DNA of 64,000 nt from Bacteroidales bacterium. Lineage in GTDB: Bacteria > Bacteroidota > Bacteroidia > Bacteroidales > UBA932. The stretch lies in NCBI GenBank assembly GCA_017428325.1, contig JAFRRA010000005.1:252007-316006 (forward strand). The letters run 5' to 3'. Positions 6,855-16,980 of the stretch are shown piece by piece. Numbering within the stretch: position 1 is the first letter of the stretch; each line of letters starts with the position of its first letter. The notes under the pieces are model-generated. The model saw only the letters and a program-made list of their open reading frames with translations. It was not told the DNA's origin and ran no database searches. The position numbers and the translations under genes were made by a program.

Positions 6855-9800
6855 ATGTCAGAAAACATACAACTTAGGATAGAAGTAGAAGATAACGGAT
6901 CCATTAAAAAAATCAGGGTAAATTACGATGACCTTGAAAAAGCCATTAAGCGAGTCAAGAAAACCACTGACAAGTTAAATGACAGCATGGTTAATCTTGC
7001 AAGTACAACACAAGCACTGCAAAACATATCTTCCCTTATTGGGAAATTAGCTGACAGTTTTTCTGACTTAACCTCAGCCTATGAAATTCAGCAAGCAGCT
7101 GAAACTCGCCTTTCTCAAGTTATGAGAAATACAATGGGAGCATCAGAGGCAGAGATTGAATCTATTAAGGCTTTGTGTGCAGAACAGCAGAAGCTTGGGG
7201 TAATTGGAGATGAAGTTCAGTTAGCCGCTGCTCAGGAGCTCGCCACCTACTTAGAGATGCCTTCCAACTTAAAAACCCTAATTCCACTGATGAACGATAT
7301 GGCTGTTCAGCAATATGGTGTTAGTGCAAGTGCTGAAAGTGTAACTCAAATAGCTGCAATGATGGGCAAAGTTATGCAGGGACAAACAGAAGCCCTTGGA
7401 AGAAATGGATACAGGTTTTCTGAAGTCCAAAAACAGATACTGAAGTATGGAAATGAGACAGAAAGAGTTGCTGTTCTTGTTGATGTATGTGGATCTGTCG
7501 TTGATGGAATGAATGAAAAGCTTGGGGAACTTCCAATAGGAAGGCTGGCTCAGTTAAGAAATGCGTGGGGTGATATAAAAGAAACAATAGGTTCTATTAC
7601 TGTTCGTTTGCAAAAATATATCAGTGTCCTAGGTCGGTTAGGTATGTCCGCTTCTGGATTGTTTCAAATTCCGGCAGCATTTAAGGCAGCAGAAAAATCT
7701 TTATCGGGATGGTTGAAGAAGTCACCAATTGCTGCCTTGTCTTTTAAAATACTTGATATTCGAGGTAGAATAGCATCTCGTGGTATTGATGCAACAAGAA
7801 AATCTGTTAATCGTTTAAACATCGCATTTACCTCTGGCATTATAGGATTAGTTGTTACTCTTGGAACGGTATTATTCTCTTTGTTTAGCAGTTCGAAGAA
7901 AGCCAAAGAAGGATTAGAAGAGGTAGATGAGGCGACTCAGGCATACAAAGACACTGCAAGTGAAGCAAGAGGAGCTATCGAACGAGAAATCATTGCCTTA
8001 AAGAACATCAAAGGACAACAAACGGAGGAGATAAAGAAAGTTGATGACCTTAACAAAAAGTACGGGGAGGCTTTCGGTGTCCATAAAACAGCCGCCGAAT
8101 GGTATGATACCCTCATAAATAAGTCTGAGGCATATTGTAGGCAACTTGCTTATGAAGCACAGGCTAAGGCTCTTCAAGATAAATATGGAAAGGAATTGGT
8201 CGAAGTAGATGAAGCTCAAGAAGAAGTTGACGCATATATAAAAGCTAATGGCGGCAACGAACCAGAAAAGACTAAACTTGTACACAGGAATGTGCCTGTT
8301 TCTGGTCGTAATGTAGGCTCCTTTAATCAACTAGACAAATATGAGGTTACTGTGGACACAGATTTTGGGCGAGCTCTTAAAAAGCGAGATTCCAAACAAA
8401 AACAGGCAGATAATACTAAAGCCGAGTTAGAAAAAGTTGTAAAGAAGGCTGAAGAAAGTGGCAAGCAGGTAAATGATGGAAAAACTCCGCCAGAGTCACC
8501 AACTACCCCTAATAATGAGGATCCATACAACGGGAAACAACTCATACAGTCTCCAATAAATGAGAAAGGGCTTCAAAACAATGTCAAGTACTTTGAAAAT
8601 CGATTATCTGAAGCAGACGCATCAGATACTGAATCCTACCAGCAACTTATTGAGGGATACGGCCTGGCTCAGCAAGCATTGGAAGATTATAAGAATGCCA
8701 AAGACAAGGCCTTGTTGGACTATAAAACACCTGATGACATAAAGCATCTTAAGGATATCGCTGAAGCTGCTGAGAAGATGAAGTCCAGTTTTAAAGGTAA
8801 TGTTGACTTGTTGTCAAGACCATTTGTTGAAGCGGCTACACTTGCAGAGAAAGGTTGGGAAGAAGCAGGCGAAGGAATAGCGACTGTCTTTTCAGCGGGA
8901 TATGGGATTAAAGATGAATCTGGAAAGGAAGTAGAAATACTTGTTACTCCTATTCTACCAAATGGAGATGTCCTATCTCCTGAAGAATTGGATGACTATG
9001 TAAAGCAACTCTCAGGGAAAGACATTCTTTCAGCAGACACAAAAGGAATTGTTATATCTATTGATGTTGACAAGAATGCCGGAGAAGAGTTACATAAGCT
9101 TCAGGAAGTTTATTATGGATTCGGAGAGGTAAATCAAGGTATCAAAAATCCATTGGAAGGAGATGCTATTGAGAAAATCAACAAAGCCATTGAATATCAG
9201 CAGAAGCTAAGAGAGAAATCTAGCGAGGAAGAACAGAAAGGAATAGATGGTACCATCAAGGCTTTAAACGTTCTTAAAACAGCCTATGAAGACTCTTTAC
9301 ATGCAAATCTTGACTTGAAGGATATAAATACATATCAGCAGTTAGAAGATGAACTATCTTATTACAGCAAGAAACTTCAGACAACCTCTGAGAGTGAGAG
9401 GGTAGAGATACAGAAGAAAATCAATGAACTGAATAAACTAAAAAAGAAATGGGATGAGATTCTGGATAGTCTTAACGAACCTACAGACATTTCAGCGTTA
9501 AATTCCATTGAAGAAATTGACACAGCGATCAGTTTTTACCAGACGAAACTTAATAAGGCGACCAAAGAACAATATGCGGGAATACTTAAAATAATCTCTG
9601 CCTTAAAGCAAGCGAAGGCAGTAAGAGAGTCTAAAATAGACACTCACAACAACATCGTTGAGATGCAGGTTGAAACTGGTCAGTTGAGTGGTTTGGAAGG
9701 CAAATCGCTTAAGATGAAACTTGAATTGATTGGCCTTGACGGTGTGGCTCAGAAGATAAGGGATTTACAGGAAATGTTGAATGACCCTTCGTTGACAGAG

Positions 9801-10535
9801 GAGGAACGCCAGTCTATCAAACGTCTTATAAGTCAATATCAGGGCTATCTCAAGGTTCTACTTAAGACTGACAAGGGAATGATTCAGACATGGGGCACGG
9901 TCAAAGGTCTAGGAAGCAGCATTGAGGGCATGACGGAGGCCATAAAAGGCCAGGGCAATGCCTGGAAGAAGATATCCGGAATCATAGATAGTACCATCAG
10001 CCTGTATCAAAGTATTAGACAGATTATAGAGATAGTCAGGATGCTTACTGGAGTAACAAAGCTTCAGGAAGGTGCAGAGAAAGCTAAGGGACAGGCATCT
10101 CTTAAGTCAGGTATTGATGCTCTTGTTGGTTCCGAACAACAAGTGTCTGCCTCAATTAACAATACAACGGCTAATGCTACAGAAACCGCTTCTGCTGAAG
10201 GGAAGGCTCTTGCGAACGCTGTTTCATCATCTTCTGGAATACCATTCCCATACAACCTTATTGCCATAGGGGTTTCAGTCGCTGCTGTTATAGCAGCTCT
10301 TATGACCTCCCTGCCTAAACTAGCCTTAGGCGGTTTAGCCACGGGACCTACTTTGGCACTTGTAGGCGAGTATCCTGGAGCTAGCACTAATCCGGAGGTC
10401 ATAATGCCAGCAAACAAATTGAAAGGCTTGCTAAGGGATGATTTAGGCTTAGGAGGGAAAGTGACTTTCCGAATCGAAGGAAGAAACCTGGTTGGAGTGC
10501 TTGCTAAAGAGTCCCATTACAGAAGCAGGAGATAG
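6855..10535 (+). CDS. Phage tail tape measure protein
   Basis: 1226 residues, by far the longest helical protein of the block. It is placed after the tail chaperones and before the tail-tip protein. Long charged coiled-coil stretches dominate (for example around residues 360-560 and 780-950). A hydrophobic segment is near residue 325 (GIIGLVVTLGTVLFSLFS) and another near the C-terminus (IAIGVSVAAVIAALMTS). It sets tail length and may help DNA cross the inner membrane. DNA from about 6600 to 9650 looks richer in A/T than both flanks, while the last ~850 bases match the flanks, which suggests a recombined module boundary inside the gene. Confidence 0.88.
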   Translation: MSENIQLRIEVEDNGSIKKIRVNYDDLEKAIKRVKKTTDKLNDSMVNLASTTQALQNISSLIGKLADSFSDLTSAYEIQQAAETRLSQVMRNTMGASEAEIESIKALCAEQQKLGVIGDEVQLAAAQELATYLEMPSNLKTLIPLMNDMAVQQYGVSASAESVTQIAAMMGKVMQGQTEALGRNGYRFSEVQKQILKYGNETERVAVLVDVCGSVVDGMNEKLGELPIGRLAQLRNAWGDIKETIGSITVRLQKYISVLGRLGMSASGLFQIPAAFKAAEKSLSGWLKKSPIAALSFKILDIRGRIASRGIDATRKSVNRLNIAFTSGIIGLVVTLGTVLFSLFSSSKKAKEGLEEVDEATQAYKDTASEARGAIEREIIALKNIKGQQTEEIKKVDDLNKKYGEAFGVHKTAAEWYDTLINKSEAYCRQLAYEAQAKALQDKYGKELVEVDEAQEEVDAYIKANGGNEPEKTKLVHRNVPVSGRNVGSFNQLDKYEVTVDTDFGRALKKRDSKQKQADNTKAELEKVVKKAEESGKQVNDGKTPPESPTTPNNEDPYNGKQLIQSPINEKGLQNNVKYFENRLSEADASDTESYQQLIEGYGLAQQALEDYKNAKDKALLDYKTPDDIKHLKDIAEAAEKMKSSFKGNVDLLSRPFVEAATLAEKGWEEAGEGIATVFSAGYGIKDESGKEVEILVTPILPNGDVLSPEELDDYVKQLSGKDILSADTKGIVISIDVDKNAGEELHKLQEVYYGFGEVNQGIKNPLEGDAIEKINKAIEYQQKLREKSSEEEQKGIDGTIKALNVLKTAYEDSLHANLDLKDINTYQQLEDELSYYSKKLQTTSESERVEIQKKINELNKLKKKWDEILDSLNEPTDISALNSIEEIDTAISFYQTKLNKATKEQYAGILKIISALKQAKAVRESKIDTHNNIVEMQVETGQLSGLEGKSLKMKLELIGLDGVAQKIRDLQEMLNDPSLTEEERQSIKRLISQYQGYLKVLLKTDKGMIQTWGTVKGLGSSIEGMTEAIKGQGNAWKKISGIIDSTISLYQSIRQIIEIVRMLTGVTKLQEGAEKAKGQASLKSGIDALVGSEQQVSASINNTTANATETASAEGKALANAVSSSSGIPFPYNLIAIGVSVAAVIAALMTSLPKLALGGLATGPTLALVGEYPGASTNPEVIMPANKLKGLLRDDLGLGGKVTFRIEGRNLVGVLAKESHYRSRR

Positions 10536-10536
10536 T

Positions 10537-12666
10537 ATGAAGTATCTGAGGTATTATTCCGAGTTCTACGACACCACTCAGGTGCGCTGGAGGATCGAAA
10601 TCCTTCAGGAAGCAGCATCTGCATTCACTCCGGAAAAGATTACTCTTCACGGAGAGAATCCGCTTGTTATAGACTGGAAGACCATAGAGAAGAGCGATAA
10701 TGTGATGGGATCTGCGGCCACTCTCATCCTGAACAGCGACAGTGACCGGCAGTTTATTGACATGTACCAGGTAGAAGTTGGTGCGGTAAGGCTTGATGTA
10801 TATAGAAGCGGTCAACTGTACTGGAGCGGTACACTTGACACAGAACTCTATGAGGAACCATACACCTCAGAAAAGAACTATGATGTGGAGATAACTTTCT
10901 CTGATTTTGCGATTCTGGAAAGAAAAGACTGTAATCTTTCCGGATTCAAGACGATCAGAGAAGTTCTGGAGGCCTGCCTGGACGCTACTGGGGTACAGTA
11001 CAGCGAGATTGTGCAGCATATCTCAACATCGAGATCTGGCATAACTCCAGCCAACATCCTTGCCAATGACAAGATAATCTGTGACAACTTCTATGATGAA
11101 GATGGAGAGGCTATGAGCCTTATGGAGGTGTTGGAAGGAATCCTAAAGCCTTACGACCTTCATATCAGACAGAAAGCAGGAAAGATATATCTGTGGGACT
11201 GGAACGCTCTCTGCGATGTTCCATCTGAGCAAGTTGTATGGGATAGCGACGATGCAGTTCTAGGGGTTGATTCAGTGTATAACAAGATAAAGATAAGTTT
11301 CTCGCCATATCAGATAACTGACATACTAGCTCCAACGATCAAAGAGAAGTCTTATGTAGCCAGTTCTCAGGATTTTGAAGTTCATTATGACTATGATGGC
11401 TCTGACAGCTTGCAAGGATTCAAAATCAACTTCGGTTCAGTAGCTAGTGGTTTGGAAATCAAAAACAGCAACGCCAAGTTTTACCATGTAATTCCAGTGG
11501 TGTCAGGCGATGAGTCATACGGTATTGCCTGGACAATAGACATTGGAGTATTTGGGTCGAGTCTCCATAATGGGTCATGGTTAACCGGATACAGCCGTAA
11601 ACTTAACGCACCCACCCAAAGCATTTCAGCTGGTGCTCTTTTCGCATGTCCGGAAAGACCTTGGATCACGTACAGAGGTGGAGCCTTAACCAAGAATAAA
11701 CTTAAACTTACAGTTGACCTCCTTTTCGACCCTCGTTATAACCCGTTTGAGTCTGCCTCAGAATTCAACGAACAAAGCAAAGTGGACTCTCAAAACCTTA
11801 GAGCCAATTTTGCATACGTTCCTATAAAACTGACTCTAAGAGATGCTGAAGGAAATGCCCTTTACCATTATTACAATAAGGGCATAAAAGATTCATCTAG
11901 CCGGAGTGATAACGGAAACTGGGTAGCAGGTGAAGCCAGCTGGGGCGATGCATGGCTCTGCTGGTATGATGAGACTGACAGGAAAAAACAGTCCGGCCTC
12001 AACGGGTTTGTTACAAACAAACGGTGTATTGGAGTTACAACCAGAGAACTTCCCAAATCGTTCACACATAACAATGAGGGGCAGAGGATTCCTTTGCCAC
12101 AAGCTGACGGATGGTTGGAACTGGAGTTCGGAACCGGTATTGTCATTTACGACAACAATCGTGATGTCAAACAGGTCAATTATGACAACTGTCATTGGGT
12201 GCTTTATAAAGATCCAAAGATTGAGTTGATTGATAATTACGGAAACAGCATTGACAAAGAAGACATTGAAATCAAGGCATGGCTTAACCGTTCTGCAAAG
12301 GAGGAACTATCTATAGACACAATCTTCGGAACTACCAAGAAAGATATAACTATGGCCAAGGGATTCATAATGGACAACAGTTCAGGAGCGATTCTCGAAC
12401 AATACTCTAGAAACGGCAAGACAGGAACTCTTGAACAGTTGCTCATAGGGACGATGTACACTCACTATGCTTCCAGACATGCCAGATTATCCGGAACTAT
12501 CTTAGCCACTACGGGCTTCAATACATATACAGACCAAGCAACGTCAGAATTATTTGCACTTATGGGTGAGAGGCAGGATGTCATGCAGGGATGCTCTGAG
12601 ATAGAGCTATGCGAGATATCCAAGGATAGCTATGATGCGATAGAATACGATGATGAGGAGGATTAG
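10537..12666 (+). CDS. Phage tail tip / baseplate hub protein
   Basis: 709 residues from the ATG at 10537, one base after the tape-measure stop. The first ~120 residues (RYYSEFYDTTQVRWRIEILQ, YQVEVGAVRLDVYRSGQLYW) are beta-rich and fit a distal-tail-like domain. The following LSGFKTIREVLEACLDATGV and MEVLEGILKPYDLHIRQKAG fit the hub fold of tail-tip proteins. The C-terminal half holds further beta domains and no obvious enzyme motif. Position between tape measure and fibre supports a hub or tip role. An in-frame ATG at 10492 lies inside the tape-measure gene and was not used. Confidence 0.72.
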   Translation: MKYLRYYSEFYDTTQVRWRIEILQEAASAFTPEKITLHGENPLVIDWKTIEKSDNVMGSAATLILNSDSDRQFIDMYQVEVGAVRLDVYRSGQLYWSGTLDTELYEEPYTSEKNYDVEITFSDFAILERKDCNLSGFKTIREVLEACLDATGVQYSEIVQHISTSRSGITPANILANDKIICDNFYDEDGEAMSLMEVLEGILKPYDLHIRQKAGKIYLWDWNALCDVPSEQVVWDSDDAVLGVDSVYNKIKISFSPYQITDILAPTIKEKSYVASSQDFEVHYDYDGSDSLQGFKINFGSVASGLEIKNSNAKFYHVIPVVSGDESYGIAWTIDIGVFGSSLHNGSWLTGYSRKLNAPTQSISAGALFACPERPWITYRGGALTKNKLKLTVDLLFDPRYNPFESASEFNEQSKVDSQNLRANFAYVPIKLTLRDAEGNALYHYYNKGIKDSSSRSDNGNWVAGEASWGDAWLCWYDETDRKKQSGLNGFVTNKRCIGVTTRELPKSFTHNNEGQRIPLPQADGWLELEFGTGIVIYDNNRDVKQVNYDNCHWVLYKDPKIELIDNYGNSIDKEDIEIKAWLNRSAKEELSIDTIFGTTKKDITMAKGFIMDNSSGAILEQYSRNGKTGTLEQLLIGTMYTHYASRHARLSGTILATTGFNTYTDQATSELFALMGERQDVMQGCSEIELCEISKDSYDAIEYDDEED

Positions 12667-12668
12667 CC

Positions 12669-15600
12669 ATGGGAAGTTATAATTATCAGGTGCTGGGATG
12701 GCCGGCTCAGCCTAGATCCAAGAAAAGAAGAGAGGCCAATATAGCTGCAGGTGGAGGTACAGTTTCCTCCGGAGGAGGCGGCTTATCCGATATGGATCTT
12801 TCCGGATACATTCGCATTGCAGACCTTATCAAGACAACATCCGACGCTTCTGTATCAGAGTTCCTGGATACTAACGCTATGTCTTCCTTGATGGTCAAAA
12901 CCCTCTTAGACCAAAAGGCAAATACGATACATGACCACGCCACACAACTTGTAAGACCGGCTGTGATGGTTGTTCCACAGCAAGATCCTTCGGATGCCGG
13001 ATTCAGCCTTTCTTCCGGAGAGGTCGCTGAGTTCATATCAAATGACGGTTCTTTTGCAGGGGAGGCTAGTTCGGTTACTCCAGCCGATCTGAAAGACCTC
13101 GTGCTGAAGGTCAACGGTGTAACTCAAACTACATACAATCCGGCATCAGCAGCGTCTTTCAATGTAGATCTGTCTGATTACGCTTTGAAATCCTGGGTAG
13201 AAGCCAAGAACTACCTTCAGGGCATTACTAAATCACAGGTGGAGGCTGTTCTTACAGGTAACATCACTAGCCATACCCACAGTCAGTACCTTACCTCACA
13301 TCAAAGTCTGGCAGACTATTATATAAAGAGCGAGGTGGACTCGATGACGGCGAAGACCACCGCATGGGATGACTCCAAGTTGCTCTATAATGGACAAGGA
13401 ACGGATGCGAAGATTGCTGGTTTGAGCATATCCTCCTCCACGAACAGGCTGAACACCACGGGGGTTTATGTGGCCATCAGAGCAAACAGCAGCAACCCGT
13501 TCATAGGGCTTAATCAAGGAGGAAACCTCTGGTATGCTCAGGCGGCAAGCGGATACTTCTACTTCGGGCCAACTTCCGCAAAGGCTTTAAGGCTTGACCA
13601 GAACGGTAACGGCGTTTTCCAGACAGGAAGCGTCACCGCCACCGCCATTATCAAGGCTGGCGGCACCTCGTCCCAGTTCCTGAAAGCAGACGGAAGTGTT
13701 GACAACAACTCATACCTTACCTCTCACCAAAGTCTGGCTGACTATGCTCTGAAGAGCGAGATTCCAACCTCAATGCCTTGGTCTTCCATCACCGGACGGC
13801 CAACGTCTCTATCTTCTTTCGCTGACGATTCTACTCACAGACTTGTTACAGACAGTCAGATCTCAGCCTGGAGTAGAGCTTATGGGGAGTTCATTATAGG
13901 AACTCAGACTGCTGCCACTGGAACTTGGACAGGTGTGAGCAGTCTTGCAACAGCATCAGACCTGACTTCCGGCTATAGATTTACCTACTGGCTGCCGTAT
14001 GCCGGTTCTGGTAACGCAACCCTTACCCTTACGTTTGTTGACGGAACAACCAAGACCTTTAATCTTTACTCAAGAGGCGGTTCTAGACTGACGACTCACT
14101 TCCCGGCAGGATCAAAGATTGATTTTGTCTATCTGGAAGGCATATCTATAGCGGGATCTGCTACGAAATATACAGGAGCATGGCCAGATGCTTATTATGA
14201 CACCACCTATTCAGCTGGAAGCAAGGCATTATTTGATGCGGGAACGAACACGTCCAATAGGGTTTGGTCTGCAAGTGTACTTGCTTCTGCCGTAGCTGCT
14301 AAGGTGCACAGTCACCTTTGGTCTGACATCACCGACCGCCCATTGAATCTTTCAGACTTCACTAATGACCTCATCTCTTCTTGGGCACTGGCGGCATCTA
14401 AGCCAAGCTATTCCTGGAGTGAAATTGGGTCAAAACCGGATACACTTTCCGGCTTTGGAATAACGGATGGTTATTCTTCTCTTTCTACTACTGGCAGTGG
14501 TAATGCTATAACCGGCGTTTCCGGCAGCGGCCATGCCTTGACATTCACAAAGGGCAATACCTTTGTTGACCTGGCTAGCGAGCAGACAATTTCCGGAAAG
14601 AAGCACATTGCTAATTTGGATGTGACTGGTTCGCTTGCCGTTCCTCAGGTAGAACCGACAGCCGAATCAGGAAAGGTCTTTGAATATATCAGCAGTTCCG
14701 GAGACTTTGGAGAATCCGCCAGTGCAGTAACTCCAGCAGACTTAAAAGACCTTGTTTTGAAGGTTAACGGGGTAACTCAGACCACATACAATCCGGCTTC
14801 TGCGGCCTCTTTCAATGTTGAGCTGACAGACTATGCCCTAAAGACTTGGGTAGAATCCAAGAACTACCTTCAGAGTATTACCAAAACTCTGGTAGAAGCG
14901 GTTCTGACAGGTGACATCACTAGCCATACTCATAGCCAGTACCTGACCTCACATCAAAGCCTTTCAGATTACTATACGAAAACTCAGGCTGATGCAAGGT
15001 TCCTGACATCCCATCAGTCTTTGGCAGACTATGCCCTGAAGAGCGAAATACCGACCTCTATGGCCTGGACTGCTATAATGGGAAAACCGACCAAGCTATC
15101 TGATTTCATTAATGACATCATTTCCTCTTGGGCACTGACTGCTTCAAAGCCGGACTACACTTGGAGTGAGATTGGTTCAAAACCTACGAGCCTATCCGGT
15201 TATGGAATATCAGATGCAACATCCAAGACAGAGGCTATCCCTTATATTGTCGGGCCATCTACAGATACTACTGCTGGAACCTGGACTGGCACTTATAGCG
15301 GTATAACAGCATATACGGATGGCTTGACAATCATCTATGTCCCAGCTGTTGCCGGTGCCAGTACTACGACCTTGAATATCAATGGTCTTGGTGCCAAGAC
15401 TTGTTATTTCTCCAATACCTCAAAACTCACTACGCACTATTCGGTAGGAACGCCAATCCTATTTACATATAGAAGTGGCTATTGGAGACGAGCTGATTAC
15501 AACACCAACAGTGACACTTTGCTGAGAGTTTACCGTCAGACTTCAGGATATAACGATGATTATCCAATACTCGTGAGCCGCACGAAGACCATTGGAACAG

Positions 15601-16973
15601 CCGGCTCTAATTCAAGTTATACTGCTGTTTATGGTGTTGTGTATGACACGACCCAGCAGCCTACCGTCAACCCTTATACCGGAGAGATGAAGGTAGCCAA
15701 GGTTACAGCTACTACATTGCAGGGCAGCCTTGCCTGGTCATATTTGACCGGCAAACCTACGAACCTTTCTGATTTCACCAACGATATTATCTCATCCTGG
15801 GCACTGGCAGCCAGCAAGCCTGCATACACGCTTGACGAAGTTACCGATGGCTCTTCCAGAAAGCTATCTGATTATATGCTTTCCAGTAGCTTCACGAAAT
15901 CGGCTATTACTACATTGTTAGGGAACGACACCTTTGCTCCGTATAACTCCAATGGCTATCTGCCGTTGAACGGCGGAACACTTACGGGAGGACTGCTCCT
16001 TCAAGCTAATCAAACATTTGATGTAAGCACTGCAGCAAGGAGCATCTACTACACCGACAGCAACAATGTCAGCCGTAGGGCAATGATAATGAACCCCAAT
16101 GGCGTCTTGGCTATTGGATATGACCTTCCGTCAGCTCAATTGAATCTTCAACTGGACGGTTACAGCACACTCCTTCGCTTTGGCTCTACGAAGAACTATT
16201 CTCTTACTTTGAATGGTGCCGATGGTACAATCAGATCTTCTGTCGGGGCAAATCTTGTATCCCTAGGATATAGGAGTGGTAATACCATATATCCTTTGAA
16301 GCATATCTACAGCACATTCAATGTTTCCACAAAGTGTATCGGGGCAATCTCTGGGACAGTACTATACGGAGTTGCGCGATTCACTATTGCCAACACGAAG
16401 AAAGCCAGGACATTTGCAATCAAGATACCATCTGGAACCAATGCTACTACATTCAAGATTATCATATACAGTTCATATAACACATGCCCTAGTAGTACTA
16501 TTACTGTAAGCACCGGAGGAGTCAATCTCACTTCCAGTGTCTATTGTGCGTTATATCCATCGTATTCCGTGGAAGGATCATTTGCAGGCAGGGTAGCTTT
16601 TGCCCGTGATGGAGATACCTCCAGTTCTAACATGTATATCCTCTTAGGAAATTATAGTGATGGCCAGCAGTATCAGTCAGGAATGATAGCGATAGATTCA
16701 ATAATTCATAGTTCCGGTGCTTCTGTCGCAGACACAGTTATGAATTTTGGTTATGAGCTGTTGGATCTGGATAGTGAGTCTATGTTCACCAAAATAACCG
16801 AATGTGTAAATGCTGATGCACATTTCAAGTCCGTCTCTGTTACAGAGCATGTAACCGCTCCGAAGATTGATTGTACCAATATGTTTCTCGTACCCGCCTC
16901 GGAACCATCATCTGTGCCAGCAGGCAAAGTGGCTGAATACATAGATATAAACAGTGGTTCATTCGCAAATTGA
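12669..16973 (+). CDS. Phage tail fibre, modular repeats
   Basis: 1434 residues, starting two bases after the tip gene. It begins with a Gly-rich hinge (AAGGGTVSSGGGGLSD) and contains many repeats: LTSHQSLADY units with a THSQYLTSHQ motif, GKPTxLSDFTND units and EIGSKPxxLSG units. A block of ~85 residues with PADLKDLVLKVNGVTQTTYN occurs twice. The C-terminus ends in a third partial copy of the block head, VAEYIDINSGSF, and then stops. Repeats of this type build trimeric fibres that bind the host surface. No enzymatic domain is visible. Receptor specificity cannot be read from the sequence. Confidence 0.82.
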   Translation: MGSYNYQVLGWPAQPRSKKRREANIAAGGGTVSSGGGGLSDMDLSGYIRIADLIKTTSDASVSEFLDTNAMSSLMVKTLLDQKANTIHDHATQLVRPAVMVVPQQDPSDAGFSLSSGEVAEFISNDGSFAGEASSVTPADLKDLVLKVNGVTQTTYNPASAASFNVDLSDYALKSWVEAKNYLQGITKSQVEAVLTGNITSHTHSQYLTSHQSLADYYIKSEVDSMTAKTTAWDDSKLLYNGQGTDAKIAGLSISSSTNRLNTTGVYVAIRANSSNPFIGLNQGGNLWYAQAASGYFYFGPTSAKALRLDQNGNGVFQTGSVTATAIIKAGGTSSQFLKADGSVDNNSYLTSHQSLADYALKSEIPTSMPWSSITGRPTSLSSFADDSTHRLVTDSQISAWSRAYGEFIIGTQTAATGTWTGVSSLATASDLTSGYRFTYWLPYAGSGNATLTLTFVDGTTKTFNLYSRGGSRLTTHFPAGSKIDFVYLEGISIAGSATKYTGAWPDAYYDTTYSAGSKALFDAGTNTSNRVWSASVLASAVAAKVHSHLWSDITDRPLNLSDFTNDLISSWALAASKPSYSWSEIGSKPDTLSGFGITDGYSSLSTTGSGNAITGVSGSGHALTFTKGNTFVDLASEQTISGKKHIANLDVTGSLAVPQVEPTAESGKVFEYISSSGDFGESASAVTPADLKDLVLKVNGVTQTTYNPASAASFNVELTDYALKTWVESKNYLQSITKTLVEAVLTGDITSHTHSQYLTSHQSLSDYYTKTQADARFLTSHQSLADYALKSEIPTSMAWTAIMGKPTKLSDFINDIISSWALTASKPDYTWSEIGSKPTSLSGYGISDATSKTEAIPYIVGPSTDTTAGTWTGTYSGITAYTDGLTIIYVPAVAGASTTTLNINGLGAKTCYFSNTSKLTTHYSVGTPILFTYRSGYWRRADYNTNSDTLLRVYRQTSGYNDDYPILVSRTKTIGTAGSNSSYTAVYGVVYDTTQQPTVNPYTGEMKVAKVTATTLQGSLAWSYLTGKPTNLSDFTNDIISSWALAASKPAYTLDEVTDGSSRKLSDYMLSSSFTKSAITTLLGNDTFAPYNSNGYLPLNGGTLTGGLLLQANQTFDVSTAARSIYYTDSNNVSRRAMIMNPNGVLAIGYDLPSAQLNLQLDGYSTLLRFGSTKNYSLTLNGADGTIRSSVGANLVSLGYRSGNTIYPLKHIYSTFNVSTKCIGAISGTVLYGVARFTIANTKKARTFAIKIPSGTNATTFKIIIYSSYNTCPSSTITVSTGGVNLTSSVYCALYPSYSVEGSFAGRVAFARDGDTSSSNMYILLGNYSDGQQYQSGMIAIDSIIHSSGASVADTVMNFGYELLDLDSESMFTKITECVNADAHFKSVSVTEHVTAPKIDCTNMFLVPASEPSSVPAGKVAEYIDINSGSFAN
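13068..13322 (+). repeat. Fibre module, copy 1 (255 bp)
   Basis: First copy of an 85-residue module running from SSVTPADLKDL to LTSHQSLADYY. The second copy (14721-14975) has the same length. The protein is nearly unchanged while the DNA differs at many third codon positions. Confidence 0.85.
14721..14975 (+). repeat. Fibre module, copy 2 (255 bp)
   Basis: Second copy of the module at 13068-13322. Most base differences are synonymous (for example GATCTGAAAGACCTC against GACTTAAAAGACCTT), so the duplication is not recent and the protein is under constraint. Confidence 0.85.
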
Positions 16974-16980
16974 CAGATTT

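Noticed and set aside
16954-16980. Frameshift joining the fibre gene to the next gene
   Set aside because: There is no slippery site near the stop, and the next gene has its own ATG 7 bases later.
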